Shown one piece after another: positions 34,158 to 43,546 of a DNA stretch of 64,000 bases. Within the stretch, counting starts at the first letter, position 1. Each line of letters starts with the position of its first letter. Origin of the DNA: an uncultured Bacteroidota bacterium (GTDB taxonomy: Bacteria > Bacteroidota > Bacteroidia > NS11-12g > UBA9320); contig CAKZLB010000017.1 of NCBI GenBank assembly GCA_937124965.1, positions 1 through 64,000 on the forward strand, read 5' to 3'. The notes below the pieces were generated by a model. The model searched no databases. It had not been told where the DNA came from and saw only the letters and a program-made list of their open reading frames with translations. Position numbers and translations under genes: made by a program.

Positions 34158-34980
34158 ACTTGTACCAAACCTCTCGTTCTAGGCTACCAAATTTATTGAA
34201 ATAAAATGTCTTTATTGGGAGTCCTGATTTGTCGTAATAAAATTCAGCAGCAATGTCTGATAACTCACTTTCAGTTCGGATTATTTGGTCCTTTTCGTTG
34301 TATTCAAATTTTGTGATATCGTCATTGTCGTAACTCAAGAAATAAATGAATTGAGCGCGTACTAAACGGCCTTTTTCATCATACTTATTTGTTAACATGC
34401 TTACTGCTTTATTTGAATCCGTGTTAATCGTATTCGATTTTAAAAGTTTATCGTCATCATACACGAAAGTCGTTTTTAAATACGAAGTATCTCCGTTATT
34501 AATCTCAGCTGAATACATAGAATCAGCAAACATTCCGTCACCAAAATATTTGTTTTTAACCCGCAGGATTGAGAAAGGCTCTGAGAATATATTTTCTTCT
34601 TCTAAAATTCTACCGTAATCATCAAGCTTCATTGTTAAGTGGCTCATCAATTGATCGTTTTTCATGGTTTTTAAACCAGTCATTTGATTTTTATCATTGT
34701 ACGTGTAGTCTAATTCAGTCACAACATCCCAACCTTGACAATTATAGTTTACGACTACATTCGTAGGGCTTCCATGTCGATTTATTTTTTTGGTTGTAAA
34801 AAGACAAGTGTCATTACTTTTTGTAAATGCTACGACATGCACCCACATATTCACTTCCTTTACCTTGTTTTGGCGATATAAAGTCGTATCGTGAACCTGC
34901 CCAAAACTGCTGCTTGTAGTAGTTAAAAAACAAAATATAGTAAGTAGTAGAGGAGATGTAAATTTAGTGATTTCTCGCAT
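34141..34980 (-). CDS. Exported protein with RHS/MORN-like Tyr-Asp repeats
   Basis: The start at 34980 is chosen because it begins a normal signal peptide (MREITKFTSPLLLTIF, ending SSFGQ); the frame extends 21 codons further into tsaD, which is unlikely to be used. That gives 279 residues. The mature part contains repeated short units of the YD..GR/YNDKNQ type: YTYNDKNQMTGLKT, KLDDYGRILEEE, NKYDEKGRLVRAQF, FEYNEKDQIIRTES and YDKSGLPIKTFYF. These resemble single RHS/YD repeats and form a beta-rich, possibly carbohydrate-binding structure. The family was not identified further. The beginning overlaps the end of tsaD by 17 bases. Confidence 0.7.
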   Translation of the reverse strand: MREITKFTSPLLLTIFCFLTTTSSSFGQVHDTTLYRQNKVKEVNMWVHVVAFTKSNDTCLFTTKKINRHGSPTNVVVNYNCQGWDVVTELDYTYNDKNQMTGLKTMKNDQLMSHLTMKLDDYGRILEEENIFSEPFSILRVKNKYFGDGMFADSMYSAEINNGDTSYLKTTFVYDDDKLLKSNTINTDSNKAVSMLTNKYDEKGRLVRAQFIYFLSYDNDDITKFEYNEKDQIIRTESELSDIAAEFYYDKSGLPIKTFYFNKFGSLEREVWYKYEYYD

Positions 34981-35986
34981 ATGGTACGGTTTCTTGTGTT
35001 GCAAAGTCATTATTAATAAATTGAAAATGAGCAGCTTGTGCAATCATTGCAGCATTGTCGGTGCAATATTCCAACGCTGGAAGATGTAACGTCCATCGTT
35101 GTTTTTTTGCTTCATCAGTTACTGCGGCACGTAAACCACTGTTTGCTGAGACTCCACCTGAAATTGCAATTTCTTTAATCCCAGTTTCTTTCACAGCTTT
35201 TTTAAGTTTTCTCATTAAGTAAGACACAATAGTCTCTTGAATTGATGCACAGATATCGTTCAAATTTTGTTCCACGAATGACGGGTCAATTTCGCTTTTA
35301 TCTCGAATGAAATAGAGAACCGCAGTTTTTAATCCTGAAAAGCTAAAGTCTAATTTGTCGACGCGCGAATCTGGAAATTTAAACGCTTGTGGGTTCCCAG
35401 ATTGAGCTAATTTGTCTAAAACAGGACCGCCAGGATACGGCAGTCCCAGCATCTTAGCTGTTTTGTCAAATGCTTCTCCAGCGGCATCATCTCTGGTTGA
35501 CCCTAAAATCTCAAAAGTTTGTGCATCATTAACTTTCACAATTTGAGTATGACCACCACTTACAAGCAAGCATAAGTAAGGAAAATCGCACGAGTCATTA
35601 TCAATAAAATGAGCCAAAACATGAGCGTTTAGATGATTAACTCCAATTAGAGGGACATTAAATCCGAGCGCCAAAGATTTTGCGAAGCTTGCCCCAACCA
35701 TCAGCGAACCTAATAGTCCAGGACCTTGGGTGAAAGCTACAGCAGAGATGTCAGATTTTGCTTTACCTGATTTTTTTATAGCTGCATCCACTACTGGAAT
35801 AATGTGTTGTTGATGTGCTCGCGAGGCAAGTTCTGGAACCACTCCACCATATTGTTCATGAACGGCTTGTGTCGCCACAACATTGGAACACATCTTGCCA
35901 TTAGATATAATAGCTGCTCCAGTATCATCGCAAGAAGATTCAATAGCTAGTATCGTTATGTCTTTTTTTTGATGCAGTGAATCCAA
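34964..35986 (-). CDS. tsaD: tRNA N6-adenosine threonylcarbamoyltransferase TsaD
   Basis: TsaD, with TsaB and TsaE, transfers threonylcarbamoyl to A37 of tRNAs that read ANN codons; it is essential in most bacteria. The 340-residue protein starts ILAIESSCDDTGAAI. It has the metal-binding His pair in RAHQQHIIP, GPGLLGSLMVGASFAKSLAL, VNHLNAHVLAHF and the C-terminal AISGGVSANSGLR and CTDNAAMIA motifs. No ATG lies near the beginning. The TTG at 35986 gives a normal family start, so an alternative start codon is predicted. It is divergent from tamB with almost no intergenic DNA. Confidence 0.95.
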   Translation of the reverse strand: MDSLHQKKDITILAIESSCDDTGAAIISNGKMCSNVVATQAVHEQYGGVVPELASRAHQQHIIPVVDAAIKKSGKAKSDISAVAFTQGPGLLGSLMVGASFAKSLALGFNVPLIGVNHLNAHVLAHFIDNDSCDFPYLCLLVSGGHTQIVKVNDAQTFEILGSTRDDAAGEAFDKTAKMLGLPYPGGPVLDKLAQSGNPQAFKFPDSRVDKLDFSFSGLKTAVLYFIRDKSEIDPSFVEQNLNDICASIQETIVSYLMRKLKKAVKETGIKEIAISGGVSANSGLRAAVTDEAKKQRWTLHLPALEYCTDNAAMIAQAAHFQFINNDFATQETVPYARNH

Positions 35987-35992
35987 TTGTTA

Positions 35993-38900
35993 ATGAGTTT
36001 TGGTAGGAGTTTGACTAATTTCGAAAACTTGAAAAACCTTTTTTCAAAAATAGCAAAATTCGGGCTTAGGATGGTCATCATCCTGACGTTACTATTGATT
36101 GTTACGTCGGTTGCAGTGAGTATTCCAGCAGTTCAGTCAGCCATTGTTTCTAGACTCACAAAAAAAGCAAGTGAAGCATTAAATACATCCGTAAGCATTC
36201 AGTCTGTTAACATAAGCTGGTTGGGCAATATTAAACTTAATAATGTACTGGTAAGAGATCAGCAAAACGATACGCTATTTTACATAAACAAAGTTGAAAC
36301 TAAACTGATTGAACTCAACCGATCTGATAATAAAGCAACTCTAGGGCGATTGGAATTAGATGATCCGTTGGTCTACTTTAAGCAACGCGAAGGAGATGAT
36401 GTAATGAACTACCAATTTTTATCTGATTTAGCTAATAATCAGGAAGGTGGGGGAGGAATTTGGACATTTCTTGCTAAAAAAGTAACAATTGCAAATGGTC
36501 AGTTTCATTATCATCTTGAGGGTAATTCTCCACCAACTGACAGAACATTTGATGAGAATGATTTCGCTTTTTTAAACATAAACGGAGACTTTAAGGACTT
36601 TTATTTAATTGGAGATTCGCTGGACTTTAAGATAAAGAAACTATCGACCACAGAAAAGAATGGTTTTGAGGTGGAGCGTCTGGTTTGCAAGGCTAAAATT
36701 CATTACCAAGGCATGGAATATTCCGATATGGTATTGAAAACTAAACGTTCTATTCTGCAAGATTATCTTGCGTTTGATTACAGTAGCTATAGGGACTTTG
36801 CTTCGTTTATCGACAGCGTATATGTAACAACAATGCTTGATGAAGCTATAATAAATGTTGAAGATATTGAGTATTTCTCGAATAATCTTAGCCAATTCAA
36901 ACACAATGTTGTAAGCTTAACAGGAGAGGCTAAAGGGTACGTTAGTAATTTTAAGGTTAAGGATTTTAATATAACTATTGGAAATGAAACTCAACTCTTA
37001 GGTGATGTTGATTTAAAAGGGTTGCCCGAATGGCGTTCTACTTTCATTAAGCTAAAACTTGACAGATTCACCACATCGGTAAACGACTTTTATAAAATAT
37101 CCAAAGTCGAACTTCCTGAAAAAGTACAGCGCTTCAATACAGTTGTGTTCAAGGGACATTTAACTGGTTTTTATTCTGATTTTGCTGCTGATGGAGAATT
37201 GAACTCTGACTTAGGAGAATTAGACTCGCGCATTAATTTTAAACTTTTGGCAGAAGATGCAGCTACGTATTCCGGTAATTTGAAAGCGGTTAATTTCGAT
37301 GTAGGTACGTTTTTAGGCCAGAAAAATTTAGGTAAAACTTCATTTGATTTTGATTTGTCCGAAGGGTACGGTCTGATATTTGAAAACTTAAAAACACGAT
37401 TCACAAGTGTTATTGATTACGTCGAGTACAATGGGGTTAAAATCACTTCCATAAAAGCTGATGGTTTGTATACAGATCAGAAGTTTGACGGAAACGCATA
37501 TTTGAAAGATGAAAATTTAGATTTTACGTTTAAGGGTAAACTAGATTACAGTCATAGTCTTCCGCGATATGATTTTGGAGCAGATATCCGCAATATTGAT
37601 TTATTGGCGTTGCGCATGGATTCTGTGGAAACAAACATCGCCGCTCATATGGATATAAAAATGATTGGTGATGACTTTGACAATATTAAGGGGTATGCGA
37701 ATCTTGAAAATGTTAGAATAACTAGAAGCAAAAAAGACATTATCCTAAAAAAATTAGAGTTAGTAAGTGAGTATTCTGATAGCAGTAGAATGATTCATGT
37801 AGAGTCGGACTATGTTAACGGTGAGATTAGAGGCGACTTTAGTCTAAAAAACTTAAAACAGGTTTATGAAGACTTTCTGCATACCATATTGCCTGATTAT
37901 TATGAACCCGTTGAATTGGGCCATCCGATTAAAGCACATGCAGATTTTTCTATTAAAGAAAACGATCTAATCGAATATTGGACCAAAATTCCAATGCAGT
38001 TGGGTGATGGTCGAGTTCGAATTGATTATGATTCGAAAGAGGAAAGTTTGCTCGCTCGTGCATTATTTGATAAAGTACGATACGAGGAGTATATCATGTA
38101 CAATGAAGATATTATTGCCAGAAAACGTCCTCATCAACTTTTAACGGTTAGTTCAGATATTCAAACGCTGGTAAATAGACAATCAGACACAATAACAAAA
38201 TCCTTAATTTTTGATGTGAGTATTTTACCAAATTATGTAGAATTCTTGTTTGATTTTGCTGATACAACAGACGTTTTAGCGTTTAGGTCGTTTGGGAATT
38301 TGACGTTTGTGAATGACACAATTCACATTCAAACCGAGCAATCAACATTGTATTTGGATAAAGTTCCATGGAAACTCAATGATAAAAACCACGCCGTTTA
38401 TAATGACGAGCGACTGTTTATTGAGAATTTGGAGCTTAGCCACAAGGATCAAAAATTAACGATAAACGGTTATTTGGATGACGACGTTAATCATCAAGTC
38501 ACCGTGAACACTGTAAACTTAGATCTTAGCAATTTCAACCCACTGCTTTCGGCTTTTGATTTATCAATGGGTGGAGTTTCAGATGGTTCAATAGTAGTTT
38601 ATCAGGTGCTTAAACGCCCGATTATTCAGGGTAATTTGAAAATAAAAAATTTAGCAGTGAATGATGATACTGTAGGCGATTTTAAAATAAAAACTAAATC
38701 GGCTCCCAACAATCCATTAAAGATGGATATCAAAGCAACTGTGATAAAAGGGCCGCTCAAAAAGTTTATTGCCGAAGGGATTTTTGACGTATCCAGAACG
38801 AATGGTCGCATAGATATGAAAGTGAAGGCGGATAGTGCAGACTTAAATCCATTGCAACCTATTTTTAATGGTATTGCTTCTAATTTAAGTGGTACAGTTA

Positions 38901-40423
38901 GTGGTGATTTAAATCTTTCTGGAACTTTGACAAAACCAGCATTTAAGGGAACCTTGAAAGCCAATAATGTTAGTTTTATTGTTGATTATTTGAATACACG
39001 ATATCACATCAATGATAAAATTGGTCTTTCAAACGAATCAATAGACTTCCGTGGGCTAAAGGTGACAGATGACCTTAATTCTTCAGGGTATGTAACAGGA
39101 CAAATTAAGCATGATTTCTTCAGTAAAATGGAGCTCAATGTTAAGGTGGAAAAGGTTAATAAACTGATGGTTCTGAACACAACAAAAGAACAGAACGACG
39201 TTTTTTATGGTACTGGTTTCGCTTCTGGGAATGCACTATTTAAAGGACCCATTGATGATTTGAAAATTGATATTAAAGCCAAAACCGAACGTGGGACAAA
39301 GCTGACCATTCCAATTTATGATGAGGGTGATAATGCTATGGTGGATTATATTTCTTTTAAGAAAACCGCCGCTGACTCTGTTAAAACGCCATTTATAAGT
39401 CGAAGCAATGACGATAAAATTAGCATGGTTCTGGAATTTGATTTGACGGATGATGCAGAGTTTATTTTGTTATTTGATGAAGTCCTTGACGATAAAATAA
39501 CAGGTAGGGGAAGAGGAAATGTTAAAATGGAGTATGCTTCAGGAGAAGACTTATTTATGTATGGAGTCTTTACCGTCACAGAAGGAATTTACCCTTTTAG
39601 CTCACCAACGTTGGTCAGTGAAAAATTTGATATCAAGCCTGGAGGCCAAATAATTTGGAACGGTGACCCCTACAACGCAACAATTGACTTAAAAGCGGCA
39701 GTTGCGCGTAATAGAGCAAATCCACTCGATTTAATGATAGGCTTAGTTGATGGAAATGAAGAGAGTTACAATACACAAATTAAAATGAATGTAATTCTTA
39801 GTCTTAAAGGAGAACTGTTTAGTCCTGAAATTACTTTTGGTTGGGAGTTTCCTGATTTAAATTCTAATACATTAACAGAGTTTAACTCTTTAATTCGAAA
39901 AATAGAGGCCGATCAAGATGAGCTTAATCGACAGGTATTTTCTTTAATAACCTTTGGATCATTCACACCCGTTTCTAGCTTCGGAGTTGCGAGCTCTGGC
40001 TCAAATAATTATATAGATATTGTGAGCTCCAGTGTTGGTACTTTTTTGTCTAACCAAGTAAATAATTGGATTTCAGAATACGATAAGAATCTTGAGTTAG
40101 GGGTAGACTATAAAACACGAACGGGAATAACGGATCAAGAGAGGGCAGAATTGATTTTGTCGGCACGAAGAAAAATTATGAATGAACGCATAGAATTAGC
40201 AGTTGTGTATAACGCAAACTCTAGTGCGGCTAAAGATCCATACAACGTTGATTTGGTTTATAAATTGAAAAAGGATGGTTCATTAAAACTGAAAGCATAT
40301 CACAAACGTGCAAGTGATCCTACCCTTGGAGAAGTGTCCAATGTTACAACAACAGGGGTTGGTTTTTACTTTAGGAAGCAATTTGACAGAATACGGTTGC
40401 GGAAAAAGCTTAAGGTGGAATAA
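35993..40423 (+). CDS. tamB: TamB-like translocation/assembly protein (DUF490)
   Basis: This 1476-residue protein has a single N-terminal signal anchor (about 25-45) and then an AsmA-like start (SEALNTSVSIQSVNISWLGNIKLNNVLVRD). Over a thousand residues of repetitive beta-strand follow, and a DUF490-type C-terminal domain (about 1100-1440) contains YGVFTVTEGIYPFSSPTLVSEKF and GGQIIWNGDPYNATIDLKA. TamB-like proteins span the periplasm and carry lipids or assist outer-membrane assembly. The ATG at 35993 is taken; a TTG two codons earlier is in frame. It is divergent from tsaD, and its promoter must lie inside the tsaD coding sequence or be very compact. Confidence 0.88.
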   Translation: MSFGRSLTNFENLKNLFSKIAKFGLRMVIILTLLLIVTSVAVSIPAVQSAIVSRLTKKASEALNTSVSIQSVNISWLGNIKLNNVLVRDQQNDTLFYINKVETKLIELNRSDNKATLGRLELDDPLVYFKQREGDDVMNYQFLSDLANNQEGGGGIWTFLAKKVTIANGQFHYHLEGNSPPTDRTFDENDFAFLNINGDFKDFYLIGDSLDFKIKKLSTTEKNGFEVERLVCKAKIHYQGMEYSDMVLKTKRSILQDYLAFDYSSYRDFASFIDSVYVTTMLDEAIINVEDIEYFSNNLSQFKHNVVSLTGEAKGYVSNFKVKDFNITIGNETQLLGDVDLKGLPEWRSTFIKLKLDRFTTSVNDFYKISKVELPEKVQRFNTVVFKGHLTGFYSDFAADGELNSDLGELDSRINFKLLAEDAATYSGNLKAVNFDVGTFLGQKNLGKTSFDFDLSEGYGLIFENLKTRFTSVIDYVEYNGVKITSIKADGLYTDQKFDGNAYLKDENLDFTFKGKLDYSHSLPRYDFGADIRNIDLLALRMDSVETNIAAHMDIKMIGDDFDNIKGYANLENVRITRSKKDIILKKLELVSEYSDSSRMIHVESDYVNGEIRGDFSLKNLKQVYEDFLHTILPDYYEPVELGHPIKAHADFSIKENDLIEYWTKIPMQLGDGRVRIDYDSKEESLLARALFDKVRYEEYIMYNEDIIARKRPHQLLTVSSDIQTLVNRQSDTITKSLIFDVSILPNYVEFLFDFADTTDVLAFRSFGNLTFVNDTIHIQTEQSTLYLDKVPWKLNDKNHAVYNDERLFIENLELSHKDQKLTINGYLDDDVNHQVTVNTVNLDLSNFNPLLSAFDLSMGGVSDGSIVVYQVLKRPIIQGNLKIKNLAVNDDTVGDFKIKTKSAPNNPLKMDIKATVIKGPLKKFIAEGIFDVSRTNGRIDMKVKADSADLNPLQPIFNGIASNLSGTVSGDLNLSGTLTKPAFKGTLKANNVSFIVDYLNTRYHINDKIGLSNESIDFRGLKVTDDLNSSGYVTGQIKHDFFSKMELNVKVEKVNKLMVLNTTKEQNDVFYGTGFASGNALFKGPIDDLKIDIKAKTERGTKLTIPIYDEGDNAMVDYISFKKTAADSVKTPFISRSNDDKISMVLEFDLTDDAEFILLFDEVLDDKITGRGRGNVKMEYASGEDLFMYGVFTVTEGIYPFSSPTLVSEKFDIKPGGQIIWNGDPYNATIDLKAAVARNRANPLDLMIGLVDGNEESYNTQIKMNVILSLKGELFSPEITFGWEFPDLNSNTLTEFNSLIRKIEADQDELNRQVFSLITFGSFTPVSSFGVASSGSNNYIDIVSSSVGTFLSNQVNNWISEYDKNLELGVDYKTRTGITDQERAELILSARRKIMNERIELAVVYNANSSAAKDPYNVDLVYKLKKDGSLKLKAYHKRASDPTLGEVSNVTTTGVGFYFRKQFDRIRLRKKLKVE

Positions 40424-40431
40424 TATTAAGT

Positions 40432-40809
40432 CTATTTAAAGACACCAATTCCTGTTAGAGCCCAGCCGACGATAAATGATAAACCGCCAATTGGTGTAAT
40501 CATCCCAAAGGACGTATTCCCTGTCCCAATAAGTGCGAAAAGCGATCCAGAAAAGACAACTATCCCAACTAAAAAACAAATTCCGGCAACTTTGAAAAGT
40601 CGGGCGTTTTTATGGGAAAGCAGTAACCCAATGAGTAAAATGGCAAACGTATGATACCACAAGTAGTTCATTGCGGTTTTAAAAGTTTCTATGCGACCAG
40701 TAGCTTCTAAAAAGTCTTGAAGACCATGAGCGCCAAATGCGCCAAATGCAACGCTCAGCGCACCTAAAATTGAACCAATAATTATAAATGTTTTGGATGA
40801 ATTAGACAC
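40432..40809 (-). CDS. DUF423-family small membrane protein
   Basis: This four-helix protein of 125 residues (from the GTG at 40809) has the DUF423 signature GALSVAFGAFGAHGLQDFL at the start, followed by YLWYHTFAILLIGLLL and GGLSFIVGWALTGIGVF. The family function is unknown. An in-frame start at 40851 would add 14 residues and overlap the upstream gene by 50 bases. The GTG at 40809 overlaps it by eight bases and begins where family members usually do. It is the last gene of the pyk-DUF2480-DUF423 run. Confidence 0.85.
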   Translation of the reverse strand: MSNSSKTFIIIGSILGALSVAFGAFGAHGLQDFLEATGRIETFKTAMNYLWYHTFAILLIGLLLSHKNARLFKVAGICFLVGIVVFSGSLFALIGTGNTSFGMITPIGGLSFIVGWALTGIGVFK

Positions 40810-41311
40810 GCTTTTTTTTGTAAATTGGAACAGTGCTGCAGGGCTCACCAAACATAATACTTTTTACAACAGGAGAAAGTAATTCGGTAATAGCGACGTA
40901 GGCTCCAATGGGAACATCGTAATTGCTGCACCCTTTTATAACAACCATTTTGTCTTGATAATCTTCTACCTTCAGATTCGCTAACTGACCTAACATAATT
41001 GACTGTTGCATTTCTTGTTGTGAACCAAAGAATACATTTTTTGCTATTCCAGATAACTTATTGGCAACTAACATGTAGGCCCATGTTGGTACGATTGCGT
41101 CGGCGGTACAAAACAAAGCCACGTTTCTGTTTTGATAAATTGTCCAATCACACTCTTTGATAAATGCGCGAAAGTCCTTTTCTCTTAAGATCAAACCTTG
41201 AAACAAGTGCTCTTTCATGTCGAAATCTACAAACTCCGTTTTGTCATAATACTCCTCCAAATTGAGGGTGATTAAGGGGCTGTTGGCGACTTTGTTTACG
41301 ATTTCTTCCAT
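40802..41311 (-). CDS. DUF2480-family protein
   Basis: This 169-residue cytosolic protein starts MEEIVNKVANSPLITLNLEEYYD and contains the family landmarks LFQGLILREKDFRAFIKECDW, PTWAYMLVANKL and VVIKGCSNYDVPIGAYVAITE. DUF2480 proteins are common in Bacteroidota and have no assigned activity. The start is two bases after the pyk stop, so pyk and this gene are translated from one mRNA, as seen in relatives. Confidence 0.85.
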   Translation of the reverse strand: MEEIVNKVANSPLITLNLEEYYDKTEFVDFDMKEHLFQGLILREKDFRAFIKECDWTIYQNRNVALFCTADAIVPTWAYMLVANKLSGIAKNVFFGSQQEMQQSIMLGQLANLKVEDYQDKMVVIKGCSNYDVPIGAYVAITELLSPVVKSIMFGEPCSTVPIYKKKRV

Positions 41312-41313
41312 TG

Positions 41314-42765
41314 TTAATCTACTCTGCTAATTTTAAGTGCGTTTGTTCTTGATTTAGACATAATTGGCATACTTGCAGTGTGCACAACTAAATCTCCAAC
41401 CTTAACCATGTCATGGCTTTTGAGAATATCCAAAACGTCTTTCACAGTTTGATCCGTACTTTCCATTTTGTCGTAATAAAATACTCGAACATTCCAGACA
41501 AGGTTTAAGAGCCTAAAAATATATTTATTGCTGGTGAAAATAAACACATCGCACTTTGGTCTGTAACTCGCAATTTTAAATGCTGTGTAGCCAGATTGTG
41601 TTAGAGAAATAATTGCTTTCGCTGAAATTTGTTCACTTATTTGAACCGCCGAATAACAGATTTGGTCAGAAAGGAATGTCGGCGATGATTTAGAGGGCTT
41701 CTTTCCTTTAAAATAAATATCCCAACCATCTTCTGTCGATTTAACGATTCGTTGTACAGCTTGTACTGCTTCTATAGGGTACTTCCCCACTGAGCTTTCA
41801 GCACTAAGCATTACAGCGTCCGCACCATCCATTACTGCATTGGCAACGTCACTTGCTTCAGCTCGAGTTGGGCGTGGACTAGATATCATACTTTCCATCA
41901 TTTGGGTAGCAATGATTACTGGCTTAGAAAAGTTCAAACAACGGTCAACAATTTTCTTTTGAAGCATTGGAACTTGTTCAAGCGGCATTTCAACACCTAA
42001 ATCTCCTCGTGCTACCATTATGGCATCCGACTGTTTTACGATAGATTTTATATGAGTAATGGCTTGAGGCTTTTCGATTTTTGCAATTACGCGGCCAGTA
42101 CCATTAAGCTTAGCAATTCTTTGTTTCAAATCGCTGACGTCTTCACCACTGCGAACAAATGACAGTCCAATCCAGTCAAAGTTGTTAGCCACGGCAAATT
42201 CAAGATCGATAATATCTTTTTCTGTTAAACTTGGTAAACTAATGTCGGTGTTTGGAAGGTTGAAGCCTTTGTTAGAGGAAAGCTTTCCTCCGTATTTTAC
42301 AACAGTTTTGAACGATTTTTTGTCGATTTTTTCAGTTACAGTGATATGAATATTTCCGTCATCTATCAGCACAGAGTCACCAATATGAATATCGGTAGGT
42401 AGCTCAGGGTAGTTTACATAGATTTTGGAGGCATTTCCAATGCATTCTTCAGTTGTTACGATTAATTCAGAATTGTCTTCAAGGACGGTTCCTTCGGCAA
42501 CCTTGCCAATTCGAAGCTTTGGTCCTTGTAGGTCTCCAAGAATAGAGATGCTTCGTTGAAGTTCTTTGTTTAGTTCCTTTACATTATTAGCAACTTCAAG
42601 ATGTTGCTCATGGGTGCCATGCGAAAAATTGATTCTAACAACATCTAGACCTGCTGCAATCATTTTACGAAGCATATCCTTGCTGCTCGATACTGGTCCG
42701 ATGGTACCAATAATTTTGGTTTTGTTGTAAGATATATCTTTATATGATATTTTTTGTGTTTCCAT
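41314..42765 (-). CDS. pyk: Pyruvate kinase
   Basis: Pyruvate kinase makes pyruvate and ATP from phosphoenolpyruvate and ADP, the last step of glycolysis. The 483-residue protein has the N-terminal TKIIGTIGPVSSS, the substrate and Mg region DVVRINFSHGTHEQH, GDLQGPKLRIG, the signature around IAKIEKPQAI, the catalytic MVARGDLGVEMP and VIIATQMMESM, and MDGADAVMLSAESSVGKYP. A C-terminal allosteric domain is present (IISLTQSGYTAFKIASYRPKCDVF). All key residues look intact. Gene order with the IPExxxVDY protein upstream is typical of flavobacteria. Confidence 0.97.
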   Translation of the reverse strand: METQKISYKDISYNKTKIIGTIGPVSSSKDMLRKMIAAGLDVVRINFSHGTHEQHLEVANNVKELNKELQRSISILGDLQGPKLRIGKVAEGTVLEDNSELIVTTEECIGNASKIYVNYPELPTDIHIGDSVLIDDGNIHITVTEKIDKKSFKTVVKYGGKLSSNKGFNLPNTDISLPSLTEKDIIDLEFAVANNFDWIGLSFVRSGEDVSDLKQRIAKLNGTGRVIAKIEKPQAITHIKSIVKQSDAIMVARGDLGVEMPLEQVPMLQKKIVDRCLNFSKPVIIATQMMESMISSPRPTRAEASDVANAVMDGADAVMLSAESSVGKYPIEAVQAVQRIVKSTEDGWDIYFKGKKPSKSSPTFLSDQICYSAVQISEQISAKAIISLTQSGYTAFKIASYRPKCDVFIFTSNKYIFRLLNLVWNVRVFYYDKMESTDQTVKDVLDILKSHDMVKVGDLVVHTASMPIMSKSRTNALKISRVD

Positions 42766-42779
42766 TTTTCTTTAATCGT

Positions 42780-43217
42780 TTACTCGAGTTGAAGTAAGTA
42801 CTCTGTTTCCTGTGAAATCATCGAACCCTTAACTTCAAAACAAAAGTCAACAAATCTAGTTTTAGAAAGTTTATTAAGTGTTAACTGAAATATTAAACTT
42901 GGATTAGTTTCCACCAAAAAAACGTCAATTGTGCGTAACTCTGGTGCAAGTTGCAATTGAGTGCCTTTGTTTCGAACAACGGAATAGGTGGTTTCGGTGT
43001 CTTCGTCGAAAAACTTAAAGTAGGGCCAGTAGTCTGTTATGTCATTGACAGTCTGCTCAATATCAGCTTTTCGGCAAAGTGGAATGTCAAGTTCTTCCGA
43101 TAAATTCCAGACAAATTGAGTGATTGATTTGGTGCAAATCAACCCAAATATTTGACAGGGGAATCGTTCTTCGTTTTTAAGTATGTGACGTTTCAAACTA
43201 TGTTTTCTATTTGTCAA
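42780..43217 (-). CDS. IPExxxVDY-family protein
   Basis: About 145 residues from a TTG at 43217. The open frame continues upstream to 43319, but that would run into acpP and would give an implausible hydrophobic leader. The match to the flavobacterial IPExxxVDY family rests on the central APELRTIDVFLVETNPS (variant of IPExxxVDYFL), the RHILKNEERFPCQIFGLIC-like N-terminal half, and the position between pyk and acpP-fabF-rnc. The function is unknown. The start codon is uncertain. Confidence 0.7.
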   Translation of the reverse strand: MTNRKHSLKRHILKNEERFPCQIFGLICTKSITQFVWNLSEELDIPLCRKADIEQTVNDITDYWPYFKFFDEDTETTYSVVRNKGTQLQLAPELRTIDVFLVETNPSLIFQLTLNKLSKTRFVDFCFEVKGSMISQETEYLLQLE

Positions 43218-43300
43218 AATTAAGACGGTTAATATTTTACTTGTGTTTTTTGATGAAAAAAATGTTCTTTGCACCCTTAACGACTTAAAAAGTAAAAACA

Positions 43301-43537
43301 ATGTCAGAAATTGCGTCAAAAGTAACAGATATCATCGTAGACAAGCTCGGTGTAGAAAAATCAGAAGTTACATTAGAAGCTAGTTTTACAAACGACTTAG
43401 GAGCTGATTCATTAGACACGGTAGAGTTAATTATGGAATTCGAAAAGGAATTCAATATTGCTATACCAGATGAGCAGGCAGAGAAAATTGGAACAGTTGG
43501 ACAAGCTGTTACGTACATCGAAGAACACACAAAGTAA
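43301..43537 (+). CDS. acpP: Acyl carrier protein
   Basis: This 78-residue acidic protein carries the phosphopantetheine attachment serine in [15 protein letters not shown] (Ser39 or close). It holds growing acyl chains during fatty acid synthesis. Its length and the helix pattern are normal. It is nine bases upstream of fabF and in one operon with it and rnc; the upstream 84 bases shared with the divergent minus-strand gene must hold the promoter. Confidence 0.97.
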   Translation: MSEIASKVTDIIVDKLGVEKSEVTLEASFTNDLGADSLDTVELIMEFEKEFNIAIPDEQAEKIGTVGQAVTYIEEHTK

Positions 43538-43546
43538 TTAAGTTAC

